A stretch of 64,000 nucleotides of DNA, from contig JAPLNJ010000723.1 of assembly GCA_026692885.1 (NCBI GenBank), positions 1-64,000 on the forward strand. Direction: 5' to 3'. Position 1 is the stretch's first letter; each line of letters opens with the position of its first letter. Below the pieces are notes generated by a model, which worked only from the letters and a program-made list of their open reading frames with translations, was not told the DNA's origin and searched no databases. Source of the stretch: Planctomycetota bacterium. Its GTDB lineage: Bacteria > Planctomycetota > Planctomycetia > Pirellulales > Pirellulaceae. The position numbers were made by a program, and so were the translations under genes. Shown here one piece after another: positions 11,101 through 21,900 of this stretch.

Positions 11101-11830
11101 TCACCGACTTATTGGCTTTCTTGTCGAAGAGGCTCTTCACGCCGTAGGGGTCCAGCTCCAACCGCAGGCGGGCGTTCTCCACCACCTTGACGTGGTTGAG
11201 TTCGGCAAGGTTTAGCTCCGCCTTGGGCACACGGGAAAACGCCACCCCGGCCAGCGCGAAGTCGGCGGCATGCACATCAAGACGCAGGTCGGCGCCATGT
11301 ACGCGTTTGGTGAAATAGGCGAACGGCAGGCGGGCGGTGAGGGTTTTCCAGGTCTTGCTGCCTTCCAACTTCACGCCCTGCGGGCAGGCATCCGGAGTGC
11401 GCCACACGCCGGCAGGATAGGGATCATGCCTGACCCGCGGGTCGGACGAGTCGTACTTGATCACCAGCGTCCCCGGCGCGCCATCGAAGTAACGCACGGT
11501 CAGGAGCACATCGTTGTCCCCGAGCCAGGCAGCGAAGGCGTTCCACGGCTCGGCGAGGAGGTAGAAATAGCCCAGCGTGCCATCGGCCCGCACCGACCGG
11601 ACGCAGGCCACGCCATCGCGCGTTGCGGGGGTGAGATCGCCCTCCCCGCCGCCCTTGTCGCGCGGCGAGATGCCGCGGTTCTCGACGACACCCGTCGGGC
11701 CGAACAGGAGCCATTTGCTGTTGGCGGCGTCGTCCAACCAGGCGGGCGGCTCGGCCTGGACCCTTTGCGCCGTCGCCATTGCCACCAACGAGAGAACCAC
11801 CACCGCGCACCGTGTCATGCGATGCTTCAT
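8156..11830 (-). CDS. Secreted DUF6259-like glycoside-hydrolase-type protein (1224 aa)
   Basis: A signal peptide (VVVLSLVAMATAQRVQA) precedes the mature protein. Residues about 30-200 form a beta-sandwich. A DUF6259-like domain spans about 210-760, with DWHEGADIYRAYVARVL, the barrel strand motif TDGMYYDQFNMIYG near 632 and SGEVCNDVYGQYLDLHMTS near 685. Ig-like/NEW3-like sandwiches follow, and a galactose-binding-like C-terminal domain (PNGNFESDSAGD, then FDDLVIAEIK at the end). Same architecture as the 1531-residue neighbour, so the two are probably diverged duplicates acting on related substrates outside the cytoplasm. The enzymatic class is inferred from the fold. Confidence 0.85.
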   Translation of the reverse strand: MKHRMTRCAVVVLSLVAMATAQRVQAEPPAWLDDAANSKWLLFGPTGVVENRGISPRDKGGGEGDLTPATRDGVACVRSVRADGTLGYFYLLAEPWNAFAAWLGDNDVLLTVRYFDGAPGTLVIKYDSSDPRVRHDPYPAGVWRTPDACPQGVKLEGSKTWKTLTARLPFAYFTKRVHGADLRLDVHAADFALAGVAFSRVPKAELNLAELNHVKVVENARLRLELDPYGVKSLFDKKANKSVSGAAALHDALAMVMTKKPGASPTASADLYSSQLEEVTVGGTAETPALTLRHRLANGMRLTSTVTLRPDGQTEWQLAIDNPTELEVCEIRFPVLTGVKLGDEAADDWMFEPKCWGQVWKHPAAQGPQTDWGPSMRWMAMWDDSQGFYFGIEDAKLDDYAFVFGGDSSGGTTLAAAQRILCEPRAQWTSGVYRLALTGPDWHEGADIYRAYVARVLKRPDPPAYLKWLVDGWIGQDSNIANLTGWDMITADRASPLMAANRQMTDGADSGYCGLYLYPAQAWGSIGEFVQKMAVRRALGGFYTPYHNFHLWSPGYGHYPRIGSFPKSRIPQGVPVPDDAWYAKVATYNYDGSYPRMEHDYFEQLGMAMGSRKWRDWLADWTRRYLAWGTDGMYYDQFNMIYGNGKLYPDFPDTYGCWTRATLEVIARMQATSRAKNPYYTSSGEVCNDVYGQYLDLHMTSGVFNRLEFYRYCNPEHLLIDGGWNGGTAAAFGGQERYRFIWQVGARFEQFPQDPRLLDLRRAVKSLLYDAQFMDTVGLAVTAGGQALTPEYTDAGVNQNAPFRGTIGRWFRYAKDGQRGAVVNLINLPVRQDAVVTLDVKEIGPITAAYAWTLEGKLLPMRGTQQGDRYTFPVPASECSAVVLANRLAPVVRWELDPATTPRATRPLNLTLVNVNATPLSGTATLRLPKGWTTPTAVSFGPFASGGTLTCTLPVTAPAQATAGRHDVWCDISTPAGNFSTYSFVVVNPPVLADLRGNPGSYHLWFKNLSDESIRGTVKLTAAAPLTVTAAAEVDIPPTGEFLLPVTVDGQALLTEIAELTAEAKLDGQRQILVRAVIPAVPNGNFESDSAGDRKPDWWMCRKLGDAWAYERMHLAEGAHTGKTCLQLDAPQAGEQFTCAYPVHSVVKPNTRYRVSVWIKAESKDGVYANLLGQQLGKGKTGTEWRQFTAEVTTGEVVGGLYRTLHNHSTSPAYFDDLVIAEIK

Positions 11831-11855
11831 TGGCTGTCACCTTCTTGGATATGGA

Positions 11856-14800
11856 TCACATCGATCCAGTTGTCGGTATTCCCGGATGCACCAGCACGCG
11901 GGATTCGCCGGGCTGGAGAATGATGGCGGTGTCCGCGAAGATCAGGCCCGGCAGAGCGATGACTTGCGACAGCTTCGCCGTGATGGGCTGGTCGGTCGGG
12001 TTGTTGACCGAGACGTGCCACAGCGGCGGAGTCTGTCCTTCGGCATCCTTCAGGCAGACGACCTCGATGAAGAGGTCCTTGCCGACGGTGTCGGCCACCA
12101 CGGGCTGGCCCGCCACCAGGTGATGCAGCGCGGCTTGCCCGGAGTAAACCGGGAAATAGACACGGCCGTCGAAGTCCACCGCCAGGGAACGGAAACGGTT
12201 CTGGGCCTTGCCGTAGCGGCCCGCGCCGATGTAACCGTCCTTCTGCCAGAGGATGGCGCTCCAGCGCGGATTTAGGCCAGAGACGCGGAACGGCAGGTTG
12301 GCGTCGAGATTATCGGGCGACCGCGGCACCTTGACCTCGGCGGCAGCGTTGTCGGCGGTCAGTTCGATCACGCAGGGGGGCGTGTCGAGTCGCTTGCCGC
12401 GGAGAATTTCCAGGCCGTCGGGCTGCTGGAAGTAACCCACCCAGCGCAGCAATTCATCGGTGCCCGCGATCGGCCTGTCCATCGGCCAGGCGCACTGAAA
12501 CCATTCGACCGTGCGGGTTGCGCCCGCCTTTACCGGCAACCCCTCCTTCGGCAAATCTTCCCAAATCCTCGCAAGTGTCGGATCGACGTACAATTCCAGG
12601 GGCACGCCGCGATTGACCCACAGCAGCGAATTGGCCTCGTTGGGCGAGATGGCGGCGAGCCAGTCTCCGGTGGCAAGCGTCCAGTTGAAACCCCCGGGCG
12701 ATTGGCGGGAGCCAATCGGTGATGCGTCGCGGGCCTTCAAGATGCGGTCGCCCCTCCCCAACACCAGCAGGATGTTGGCCGGCATCTCCTTGCGCCAGCA
12801 ATAGCCAATGCTGGAACTGGACCAATCTCCCGCATGGGTTAGCGTCAGGTCTTTCTTGTAGGTGTTGAGCTGGGTGTAGAGCGTGGCCGTGGGCCCGCCT
12901 GCCAACCCCATCGGCCCCCAGCCGGTGGCGGTGCCGGTCTGATACTGCGCCCATTCGGTGTAGATACCGACCAAGTCCACCAGCGGCGTCGGCTCGATCG
13001 GGCCGTAGCCGCTCCAGGGATTGCGGTGCGGCGAGCCGGGCGGCAGGAGGCCGCGGCTCACACTCCGGCCGCGCCACACATTGTCGTCACAACATTCCAG
13101 CACCGGCGTCTGGCAGATCATCTGCGTCTGAACGCCGACATCCGCCTGGAAGTTCGGATTGACCGCTCCCCAGCCGAACAGCGGGCGCGAGGCCTCGCCG
13201 CCCATGCCATCCCACATGGCCCCGGCCTCGGGCACATGCGGAAGCGCGCCGGATCGCGACCAGCCGGGGCCGCGGAACAGCTTCATCCCGCCACAATCGT
13301 TGACGTGGTCACTGCAGAACACGGCGGCGGGCGAGCCGTCATTCCAGCCACGCAACGGATAGGAGACCGCCTTGCCCCCCTTCACATCGGTGGCGATCAC
13401 GCTCATGTTGCGATAGAGCGAGCCGCTGAGAAAGAGCCGGGTAGAGAACTCCTTCGCGCCGTTGGGCAGGAACCGGCGGAACAGGTTTGTGCCCTCGTAC
13501 ACGCACACTGCTTTCAACCCCGTCTCGGAGGTCACCTGCAGGAACGGCGTCACCAGCATGCGGCTGGCGGCAAATCGCTCGCCGGCATAGGCGCCGGTGC
13601 GGTACATGCCGTCCGGCCAGTGCCGGATCAGCGGGCCGCTGCTCGGGAAGACGTTGGGGGCGTCGTAGGGCCCAATCCAGCGCAAGGCGTTCTGCCAGAG
13701 CGTCGCAACCGTCCCCGCGGCATAGGTAAACGCCTGACCGCCTGTGATCGCCGCCGCCAACTCCGCCGGCGAGTCCACCAGGTTGATGACCACCGGCGTG
13801 CCGTTTAGTGTCCCGGCGCTGGCCAGCAGGAACTGGTCGGTGACGTCCTCCACCAACTTGCCGTGGTCGTAATACACCACGCCGACCATGCTGAACAGGC
13901 GCAGGTCGTGCACCGCCAGGCCGCCGCTTTTCATCGGCCCGGTGAAATCGAACCAGCCCATGGAGTTCACGTCATTGCGCTGGGATTCAAAGACAAAATC
14001 AATGAACTTGCTGGAGTCCCAGGTGCCGTTTGCATTCCGCGGCTGGATCATCAGGGTCTTCTTGTCCGGCGAAAGATACTTGTCGTGGATGAAGAGCGGG
14101 TCCGCGCCGAAATTGAAGTACTGGTTGCCCAGGTTGCTCTTGATCCGGTAGCCCGCGACCAGCAAGAGATCCTTGCCGCTGTTGGCTTTGCAGTCGGCGA
14201 CCAGCTTCGCCAGCTTCTCCGGGGTCAGTTGCGCCATGTCCTCGAGGAAAACAATGAACGACAGCCCCTGTTTGCGCGCCTCGGCCGCATACTCGGCCAC
14301 CGTGCCCTTTCCGCCGGAATAGGCGGTGCGCGGGCCGATCATGCCCTTGAGCAGGTTCACCGGCGGCGGAGGAAGGGCGGGATTGAGGTCAACCGTCTGA
14401 GGTTGAAGGTACGGAAGATTGCCGTTCGCGTCTTTCTTTTCCAGCGGCCGTGCCCAGCGATCCGCCGGCGTCTTCGCGCCGCCCAGTTTCCCGGAGGCCA
14501 GACTCGGTTCGGCCAGCCAGCGGAAGGTGTTGACCAGCAGCTTGCCAAAATCGGACGGCGTGCCGTTCAGCCCCTTATCCAGCATGGCGCCGTTGTGTAC
14601 CCAGGACAGGCCGGACTCGAAGTGAAACTTGGGACTCGCGTGGAAGAACGCCAGCCGCCCCGGGCCGAGGTCGCGGACGGCGAACAGCGCCGGCTCCGTG
14701 ACGCTGGCCGGCCGCACAAACGGCGCGTCGTAGTACGGGATGCCCGGCTTCTGCTCCGGGAGGACAATCGCTTCCGTCCGGCTGCCTTTCGGCGCGCGCA

Positions 14801-15425
14801 CCACCACGTTCCAGGTGTCGTCCACGTCGATGGGCCCGGCGACCATCATCCAGGTATCGCCGCCGAGCGGGTACCAGACGCCCGGGACGCCTTCGGAGAC
14901 CGGACTCGCCGCCACGTTGGCGGTATGGAAGAATGACATCCCCAGGCGCGGATGCCTGATGATCTGGTCGGGCGGCAGCACCACGCGCTCGAGTGGCCGC
15001 CGCGCGCCCCAGCGAGCCAGCGCCTTCTGCGTCGTGTTGTAGAACCCGGCCCCGTTGGCATGCTGGACCAGATTGACCATCACGCCGCCGCCTTCGGCCA
15101 GGAACTGGTCCGCCAGCGCCAGCGTCTGCTCGAGGTTCGGCCCCGAGGCCGGCCCGCCCTCGGCTGCCTGCGTGACCTGCCCTTCCTGCGGGAAATCTAA
15201 CAGGACCAGGGCGTTGTATTGCTTCAGCCGGTCCCAGGTCAGTTGGTTGTGGTTGATGCACTCCACCTCGAACCCGGCCGCCTGCAACTGCTTCATGTAT
15301 TGCAGATCCGGCACGGCACCCCAGTTATCGATGAGGATGGCGGGGCGATTTTCCTGTGCTTGCGCACCGAGCGCGCAGACAATCGCCAACAACCCAAGCA
15401 CGATCTGTTTCATAACGTTCTTCAT
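11856..15425 (-). CDS. Large secreted protein with GATase/ThuA-like and PHP-like domains (1189 aa)
   Basis: I choose the ATG at 15425, which gives a clean signal peptide (QIVLGLLAIVCALGAQAQ) and a GGAG ribosome site 9 bases upstream; a longer open frame upstream lacks protein character. Residues about 25-300 resemble a class I glutamine-amidotransferase/ThuA-like flavodoxin fold (RPAILIDNWGAVPD, YNALVLLDFP). Residues about 330-600 resemble a PHP-type barrel (EYAAEARKQGLSFIVFLED, LLLVAGYRIKSNLGNQYFNF). The rest is beta-sandwich. Proteins of this layout occur in planctomycete carbohydrate-related loci; I cannot assign a reaction. Confidence 0.8.
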   Translation of the reverse strand: MKNVMKQIVLGLLAIVCALGAQAQENRPAILIDNWGAVPDLQYMKQLQAAGFEVECINHNQLTWDRLKQYNALVLLDFPQEGQVTQAAEGGPASGPNLEQTLALADQFLAEGGGVMVNLVQHANGAGFYNTTQKALARWGARRPLERVVLPPDQIIRHPRLGMSFFHTANVAASPVSEGVPGVWYPLGGDTWMMVAGPIDVDDTWNVVVRAPKGSRTEAIVLPEQKPGIPYYDAPFVRPASVTEPALFAVRDLGPGRLAFFHASPKFHFESGLSWVHNGAMLDKGLNGTPSDFGKLLVNTFRWLAEPSLASGKLGGAKTPADRWARPLEKKDANGNLPYLQPQTVDLNPALPPPPVNLLKGMIGPRTAYSGGKGTVAEYAAEARKQGLSFIVFLEDMAQLTPEKLAKLVADCKANSGKDLLLVAGYRIKSNLGNQYFNFGADPLFIHDKYLSPDKKTLMIQPRNANGTWDSSKFIDFVFESQRNDVNSMGWFDFTGPMKSGGLAVHDLRLFSMVGVVYYDHGKLVEDVTDQFLLASAGTLNGTPVVINLVDSPAELAAAITGGQAFTYAAGTVATLWQNALRWIGPYDAPNVFPSSGPLIRHWPDGMYRTGAYAGERFAASRMLVTPFLQVTSETGLKAVCVYEGTNLFRRFLPNGAKEFSTRLFLSGSLYRNMSVIATDVKGGKAVSYPLRGWNDGSPAAVFCSDHVNDCGGMKLFRGPGWSRSGALPHVPEAGAMWDGMGGEASRPLFGWGAVNPNFQADVGVQTQMICQTPVLECCDDNVWRGRSVSRGLLPPGSPHRNPWSGYGPIEPTPLVDLVGIYTEWAQYQTGTATGWGPMGLAGGPTATLYTQLNTYKKDLTLTHAGDWSSSSIGYCWRKEMPANILLVLGRGDRILKARDASPIGSRQSPGGFNWTLATGDWLAAISPNEANSLLWVNRGVPLELYVDPTLARIWEDLPKEGLPVKAGATRTVEWFQCAWPMDRPIAGTDELLRWVGYFQQPDGLEILRGKRLDTPPCVIELTADNAAAEVKVPRSPDNLDANLPFRVSGLNPRWSAILWQKDGYIGAGRYGKAQNRFRSLAVDFDGRVYFPVYSGQAALHHLVAGQPVVADTVGKDLFIEVVCLKDAEGQTPPLWHVSVNNPTDQPITAKLSQVIALPGLIFADTAIILQPGESRVLVHPGIPTTGSM

Positions 15426-15430
15426 GTTCT

Positions 15431-15793
15431 CTAACTCCAGGGGCCACTCAGTCGAACACCAGCGTACCGAACTCGTGGAACTCGTGGAAACTGGGGCCGA
15501 CGCGCGCCCAATCCCGTGAGCACATATCCCGTAATGGCACCCTCGGCGAACAGGCACAGGCGTGCCCCGGCCTGCGCCGTTTGCCTCGCGAGGGTCTCGA
15601 TCTGTCGCAGATTCCCCTCCATGTCGCCGGGCCGGCAGACGATCTGCCCGGCCGCCAGGTGAATCGTCTTCGGCTCGTCGGCTGGTGCGAGTTCTGCGCC
15701 GGGTGCAGGTCCAAGGGCGGTTGCCCAGTTGAGCAGTACCAGCCCGCCGGCCAGAATCGCGCTGCCACGCAGGTTCAGATCAGGTGCGATCAT
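15431..15793 (-). pseudogene. N-terminal fragment of a secreted carbon-nitrogen hydrolase (nitrilase family)
   Basis: It starts at an ATG with a strong ribosome site (acaaggagac). A signal-peptide-like segment is followed by HLAAGQIVCRPGDMEGNLRQ and GARLCLFAEGAITGYVLTG, the first strand and catalytic-Glu motif (FAEG) of the nitrilase superfamily. After about 95 residues the similarity ends in a low-complexity tail and a TAG. The Lys and Cys of the catalytic triad are absent, so it is a truncated relic. It ends a few bases from the downstream gene's start. Confidence 0.65.
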
Positions 15794-15884
15794 CGTTCGT
15801 CTCCTTGTCATTTGGCGCCGCTTTCCCGCGGCAGATCGCCTAAGTGCCGGCGCATCAATAAGTGTCGGGTTTTCAAAGTAGTCA

Positions 15885-18800
15885 TCACGCTCCGCTTGAT
15901 GACATGTCGTCGTGCGACCGCTTGAGCCAGAGCCCCACTTTACCGTCAGCATGGGCGGTGAAGGTGTGGGGCAGACCCGCGTCGTCGTACTCGCGGCCGT
16001 CGACGACGAACTTGTCCACATGCACCCAGGAATCACTCGACGCCTTGTTCCGCGGCTTCCCATGCCAGCCCACGACGGTCACGGTCACCTCGTGGTCGCC
16101 GGCCGGCAGGCCCTCCTTCGAAAAGAGGACGGCGTCGCGTTTCCCCTCCGGGCTGTAGCAGTCAAACTGCGGCTGCGGCTGGCCATCGAGGGCAATGTCG
16201 GCAAAGCCGCAGTTCGGGCCGGTCTTCCCGATGACGCTGATCGAGGTGCCGCGAAAGCGGAAGGCGACACTGGCATTGTTGTCGCGCGCCCCGCGGGTGG
16301 CGCCGTCGAAAGCCTCCTTGTCGGCGTGCACGGTCCACGGCCCCTTGTAGGCGGGGCCGTATTCCGGCAGCAGCGAACCGGTCCAGCGGATGCCGCCGGG
16401 CGCGGGGTTCATCTTGTTCCACGAGACGTCGACACCCGCGGCGACCGCCACCCCGCGCGGCTTCGTCAGGGCGGCATCCTCGAACGTGACGGCCGTCAGC
16501 CCCTGGCCGGTGTGCGCCGCCGCGGGCGTGGTGATCCGGATCTTTCCAGACTGCCGTTGCCAGTCGTTCCAGCCGGAGACGCGATAGACCCGCACCTCGT
16601 TCTCCCAGTTGCCGAAGAAGAGCACGTCGCCGTCGGGCAGCGTCGCCACGGAGGCGTGGCAGAACTCGCCGCCGAGTTGATACCAGTGCTTCGCTATGCC
16701 GTTGAGGTCGGCGTGATCCATCAGGCCGCCGACATACAGACCATCGCGATCCCACACGTAGGAGACGGCGAGGTTGGCCATGTTCCAGCCTCCGTCCACG
16801 TCGATCGCCACCACGCTGTCATGGGCGACTCCCGCGATGCCGCGCAGGTTGTAACGAATCTCACCCGGCTGCCACGGCTGGGCGGGCGCCAACTGGCCCA
16901 CCGTCCAGCGCGGTTGGCCGGTGGACGACCACTGCTGCATGAACGAATCAGCCGACGAGCACCACCCGCTGGTCCAGTCGTTGATGGCGGCATAGAGCGC
17001 GCCGCTCTTCGGGTCCTGGCCCAGGAAGACCGACCAGCGCGAATCGGCAAAATGGTTGGGATCGAAACGGGACGGCATCGCGCCGAAACGCTCCCCCTGC
17101 GGCATCGTCCCGTAGATCGGGCTTCCCGCGTCGTTCCAGCGGGTGACAGCCAACCGGTTGACCCAGCGGCTCTTGTTATCGCCTGTCGCCATGAAGCAAC
17201 TGAAGTCAGCGGCGGTGTGGGGTTCCCAACTGTTCGGAATGCCCCCTTCGTAAAAGGTCACCTCCGTCTGCTGCGGCAGGCCGTCGCCATTGGCGTCGTT
17301 CCACTGATAGGAGGCATTCTTTCCGGCCCACTCCTTGATGAACTGCGGGGCGGCATGGAGCCCGCCGCAGACCGTGACAGGCACGAGCTTCCAGTTCTTC
17401 TCGTCCACCTTGAGGATCGTGGGCAGCGTTGCGAGTGCCAGGTATGTGGCCCCGCCATGCTTGTAGACGTGGAAGTAACCGCCCTCGTTCCAACTGTCTC
17501 CCACCAGCCCGTCGGCCAGCCCGGTGTATCGGTAACAGGAATGGACGGTCCAGGTTTTCCGCTCGTAGTCCACGAGCACCCGCATCACCCAGCCACCCTG
17601 CGATCCCACCCACATCACCTGCGGGTTGTCGCCTTCGGGGGCGGCATGCGGCGCCCAGCGTTGACCGCCATACCACTCCCTCACGACGGAACCGTCGGCC
17701 GCGAAATGGGCCGTGCGCCGCGGGGCGGTCGTGGCTTCGGTCACATAGAAGCCGCCCTTGCCGTCGGCGCAGAGATCGGCGAACCCGGCGAAGCTGCGCT
17801 TGGCCGCCTGGTCGTAGAGGCCGTCCTGCCGGCCGCCCTTCGCACCGTAGGTGGTGCGCAAGGCCCCGGCGGCCGAGAACCGCTTGATCTGCTGCGTTCC
17901 GGCCTCGTAGGCGAGCAGATCGCCGGAGGTGTGATCGACATCAAGCCGCCCAGGTTTGTCGAGGCCGGTGACGACGTCGGTCTGCGTCTTGTTCGCGCGC
18001 TACAGCCTCACGATGCGGTCGCCCGTGCTGACGCAGACCGTGCCATCCGCCCCGACCGCGACTCCCGCCGGCGCCGGCAACTCCACCGTGTCGAGCAGGG
18101 TGCCCGCCTGCGGGTCATACCACCGGAGCGCGTTCCGCTTTTCGTAGGCCACGACCAGCACGCCCGCGTGCGCGTCCATGTCGCTCGCATCCATGTCCTT
18201 GCTCGCGTCGTCCCATTGAACATCGATGCCGTTCGGTTGCGGCCCCGTGCCGAAATCCGCCTGAAATTGCGGCGACAGTTTTCCGGTGGCCGCGTCATAC
18301 ACAAAGACGCACTGCTTCGAAAGTTTCACCTTGATTCGCGGGTCTCCCCAGGGCGTATGCCCGAGCATGAAGAGCTTCCCGCCGTCCACGGCCAGGCTCA
18401 ATGCCCCATCCCATGGGCGCGGATGCAGCGCGGTCCAGAGCCGCGCTTTGCCGTCGGGCGTCATCTTGAGCATGCAGGTCTCGATGTTTTCCGTGGTGTG
18501 GGCCGCGACATAGATCCCGGTCTCGTCCACGGCGATGCCGAACGGCGCATGATGAGTCCCCGGTCCACACGCCGTTCGCCAATCGTTACCCGGCGAAAAG
18601 TTCGACCCGAGGCTCATCAGATACGTCGCCTTCAGCCCCGGAGTCTGCAACATCTTCCACGAGTACTCTCCAGCGGGCAGCGCCTTACCATCGCGGTCGA
18701 GCCCATCCCAAATCAGCGACTGCTTCCCCGCCGCCATCGGCACCGCATGCAGCAACTCCCGGACAAGGCGACCTTCAGAGTCATAAACCGCCGCCGACAC

Positions 18801-18926
18801 ATTGCCCGGCTTCTCAATCGTGAACGAAATCGGCAAGCCGCCCGCGCGTGGTTCATCCGCCATGACGACGGTCGCCAACGCGACCACCATCCCGGCCATG
18901 ACTCGGGTGATGTTTGTGCTTCTCAT
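15885..18926 (-). pseudogene. Secreted FlgD-Ig/beta-propeller protein interrupted by one in-frame TAG
   Basis: One reading frame runs from the ATG at 18926 (ribosome site agga, then ttcaag) to a TGA at 15885, 1014 codons, broken only by a TAG at 18000-18002. The protein reads DRIVRL-stop-RANKTQTDVVTGLD, with clear propeller repeats on both sides. Order: signal peptide, FlgD-like Ig domain (about 30-95, SLIWDGLDRDGKALPAGEYS), NHL/SMP-30-like propeller (HHAPFGIAVDETGIYVAAH), then a C-terminal beta-sandwich (SWVHVDKFVVDGREYDDAG). A recent nonsense mutation (for example TCG to TAG), a sequencing error or low-level readthrough are all possible. A partial second copy lies at 22986-23231 and 26219-26512. 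Confidence 0.75.
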
Positions 18927-18999
18927 CTTGAATCCTGGATTGTGTTCTGGTTGCGATGAACTGGATGCTTCGGGAACTCTCTGCTCGCTTCGCTTTTTC

Positions 19000-21900
19000 T
19001 CATTGGCCTATGGCCACCTTCTCCAACTTACCGTCGACAACATTGCGATGGATAAGCAGGATTTCCTGCTGCCCGGCCGGCAGGTCAATCTCGCCGAACA
19101 ACTCCGTCACGACCTCCTCGACCACAGTCTTCGGCTTGAGACCTGCTGAAGCCGAGGCGAGTTGCAAAGGCACCTCTTTTTGCTCGGTCTTGGTCGGCAG
19201 CAGCTTGCCGACGGTTTTGCCGCCGACCCGCACTTCGAACTCCATCGGCAGCCGTTCGCTGGGGACCAGCTTCTCGCGCAAGGCAAGGAGGTCTTCCCAT
19301 TGGGCCTGCCAGCACGGCTTGCGATCGGAGTAGCGGAAAACGCCAGTTGCGGAAAGCTTCGTCTTGCCGGGCGACTTCACGTCGGCGATCAGTTTGACGG
19401 CCGCCGAGAAACGCAGGTCGGGCACGAGCGGTTCCGCCGTCGCGGTTTCGACGTACGCGTCGCCGACTTTGTACTGGAGCACAAACTGCTTGGGCAGGAA
19501 TGTGCCAGGGACGGGATAGACCGGATTGACCACCGAGACGGGATGTTTCACCTGACCGGCGGCTGGGGGTTTCTCGCCGGGGAACGCCATGGCGAACGGC
19601 TGAGGCGATTGACGAATGGCAAGCCGTTTGGTCGTCAGACCGTTGACCGCGGAAGGGATCGGTTTGCCGCCGATGTGGAACTGCCGCCACAAGGCCGCTT
19701 TGGTTTCTGAGATGGAGGGCACGATCCGGTCTTGCGGGAGCTTCGCCAACTCCTTCGCCCCGGCCATCAACCCGTCCATGTCTGCGGCCTGAATCACCAC
19801 CGTCGTCGCGCGGGGAGCAAACGCCCACGGAACGGCCTGCACCACGGCTCGTCCCTTGCCCGGATAAGTTCCACTGACCTGAGGCCACAGCAGGCCCTCC
19901 TTCGCCAAGGATTGAGCCATCGGGTTGGCGTCCTTCGCCCCCGCGAGGTCCAGCAAGATCAGTGGCTTGCCGAAGCGCCAGCCGCTCAGGGCGCTCGCCC
20001 AGTCGTTTTGGTTGACGGTCTCTCGCTTGATCTTGCCGAGAGTCTCGCCGCGATCGACCCGAGCGTTCTCCTGCTTCTGAGCGTCGCTCAGGTCGTAGGC
20101 GATGGTGAAGGTCTCGACCGACGGATTCTGCCGGATGTCCACCTTCACGCCGCGCGGGGCGAGAGCGGACTTCACCTGCTCGGCCACCGGCAACAGCGCC
20201 GGATCAAAGACCGGCAGGACGACCTCCGTCCCCTTGACGAGCAGGGCTTCGATGGCGTCGCGCTGCCGCGCCACCACCGGCTCCACAAGGGCAGACGCAA
20301 AGGCCAAAGGTGCTGCCGCGCTGACCTCAACCGGCAGCAGGGCCAGATCGCCTGAAAGCTGGGACCGCGCCTCCACGGTCCATTTGCCGACCGGATCGTT
20401 GGCCGCGATCGGCACCGCCATCGAGAATGTCCCGTCCTTGGTCGTCGATCGATAGAACTCCGAGTGCATCGTGTCGGCGGGACGCCGGATCGCGAGGTGG
20501 AAGGGCAGGACGCCCACCACCCGCTTGCCCTCGCCATCCTGGAACTCAACGGCGACGAAAAGATCATCTCCTGCTTTGACGGACTGAGTGGCGGAGAGCG
20601 CGACGCCTTTGATTTCTCGCGGCAATGCGGCGAAGACTCGCGCCGTGGCCTGCGACAGATCGCACTCAAACGACTTCAGCGTCCCCAGCGCCTTTTCGTC
20701 GGTGCAATCGTAGAGAAAGCCTTGTTGTGACGGTTCACCCCCGCTGCCGGATCGTGGGACGAGAGTCTCCTTGACCCGGTGCCAGTCGGCCTGGGTGGAC
20801 ACCCATGAATCGTTTACGGCGACGATGTAGCGGGCGTCGCGGCCGCCGTCGATTTGCAGCAGGCTGACTCTGCTCTCCACGCCCTTTTCTGACTTGAGCC
20901 AAGCTCGGCCCGTGTCTCCAAGAGCCTCGAAAAACGCTTTGGCCAGCTCCGGATAAGCACGCTCGAAAAGGATGGTGTCGTTTTCGTTACCCACCATGTT
21001 GGGAGCCGTCCAACTGTGCGGCTTGCCCGGCACTGTAAACGGGAAAGTCAGCGGGATCTTTGCGGCGTCTGGAATCACAACGGTGGTCGAGCCGTCCACC
21101 AGGATGCGCCCGCCATTCTTCGAGAAGGCGGCCAGTCCGGCATGCACTTTCTCCGGCAGCGCAAAGGTCTGATTGATGACGACCAGAGCTGCCACGTCGC
21201 CCGCGCGGCCTGCGGCGATCTCGTCCTCGGTGACGAAACGCGGCGTGTAGCCGAGGCGAGTCAGTGTCACCAGCGCGTTGTAGGACGCGTTGCCGAACCC
21301 CATGACGACGTGCTGGCGGCCATATTGGGTTTTCGACCAGAGAATGCCGACGCCATGGGCTCCCCGCGCCTCGACCGCCAGCGCGGCGAAACGATTGAGG
21401 AACTCGCGCCCGGCCACCAAGGCGGACTCGCCCGACTTGCCCTTGATCTCCTCCCAGGTCGTCTCTTTGTTCATCCCGCCGAGGATGTTGCTAAAGCCCT
21501 CATGAGCGAAACCGATCCCGCTGACGCCGAAGGGCAGCCCGTGAGCGGCGACTCGCATGAACTTGCCGGGAACTTTCGAGCGATCGTGCGCCCTTCCCAG
21601 AGCGTTGCTGATCCAAGTGGGCTTGGTGCCGCGCTCCATTTCCAGCAGAGCATCCACCAACAGCCACTGGTACCCGTAGTCGGGACCGCCCACTTGGTCG
21701 TTCCAAGTGCTTTGGTACTGGAAGTCGAGCGGCGCGTAGGCCGAAGGGAAATATTGGCCCTGGCGGACGGCGGCATGATCGGACTGCACGCTGCTGCTGT
21801 TGCGCAGTGTCGGATCCACGGAACGCAGGTTCTTGGTCATCGCGCCGTAGACTTCCTGGTAGAGCCCCATGAGGTAGCCAGACCACGCGTCGAGCCGTTT

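Noticed and set aside
15912..18959. A 1015-codon open frame on the plus strand opposite the propeller gene
   Set aside because: The composition is that of an antisense shadow (Arg/His/Val/Pro rich, no motifs), while the minus strand encodes a recognisable secreted protein. GC-rich codon use opens such frames.
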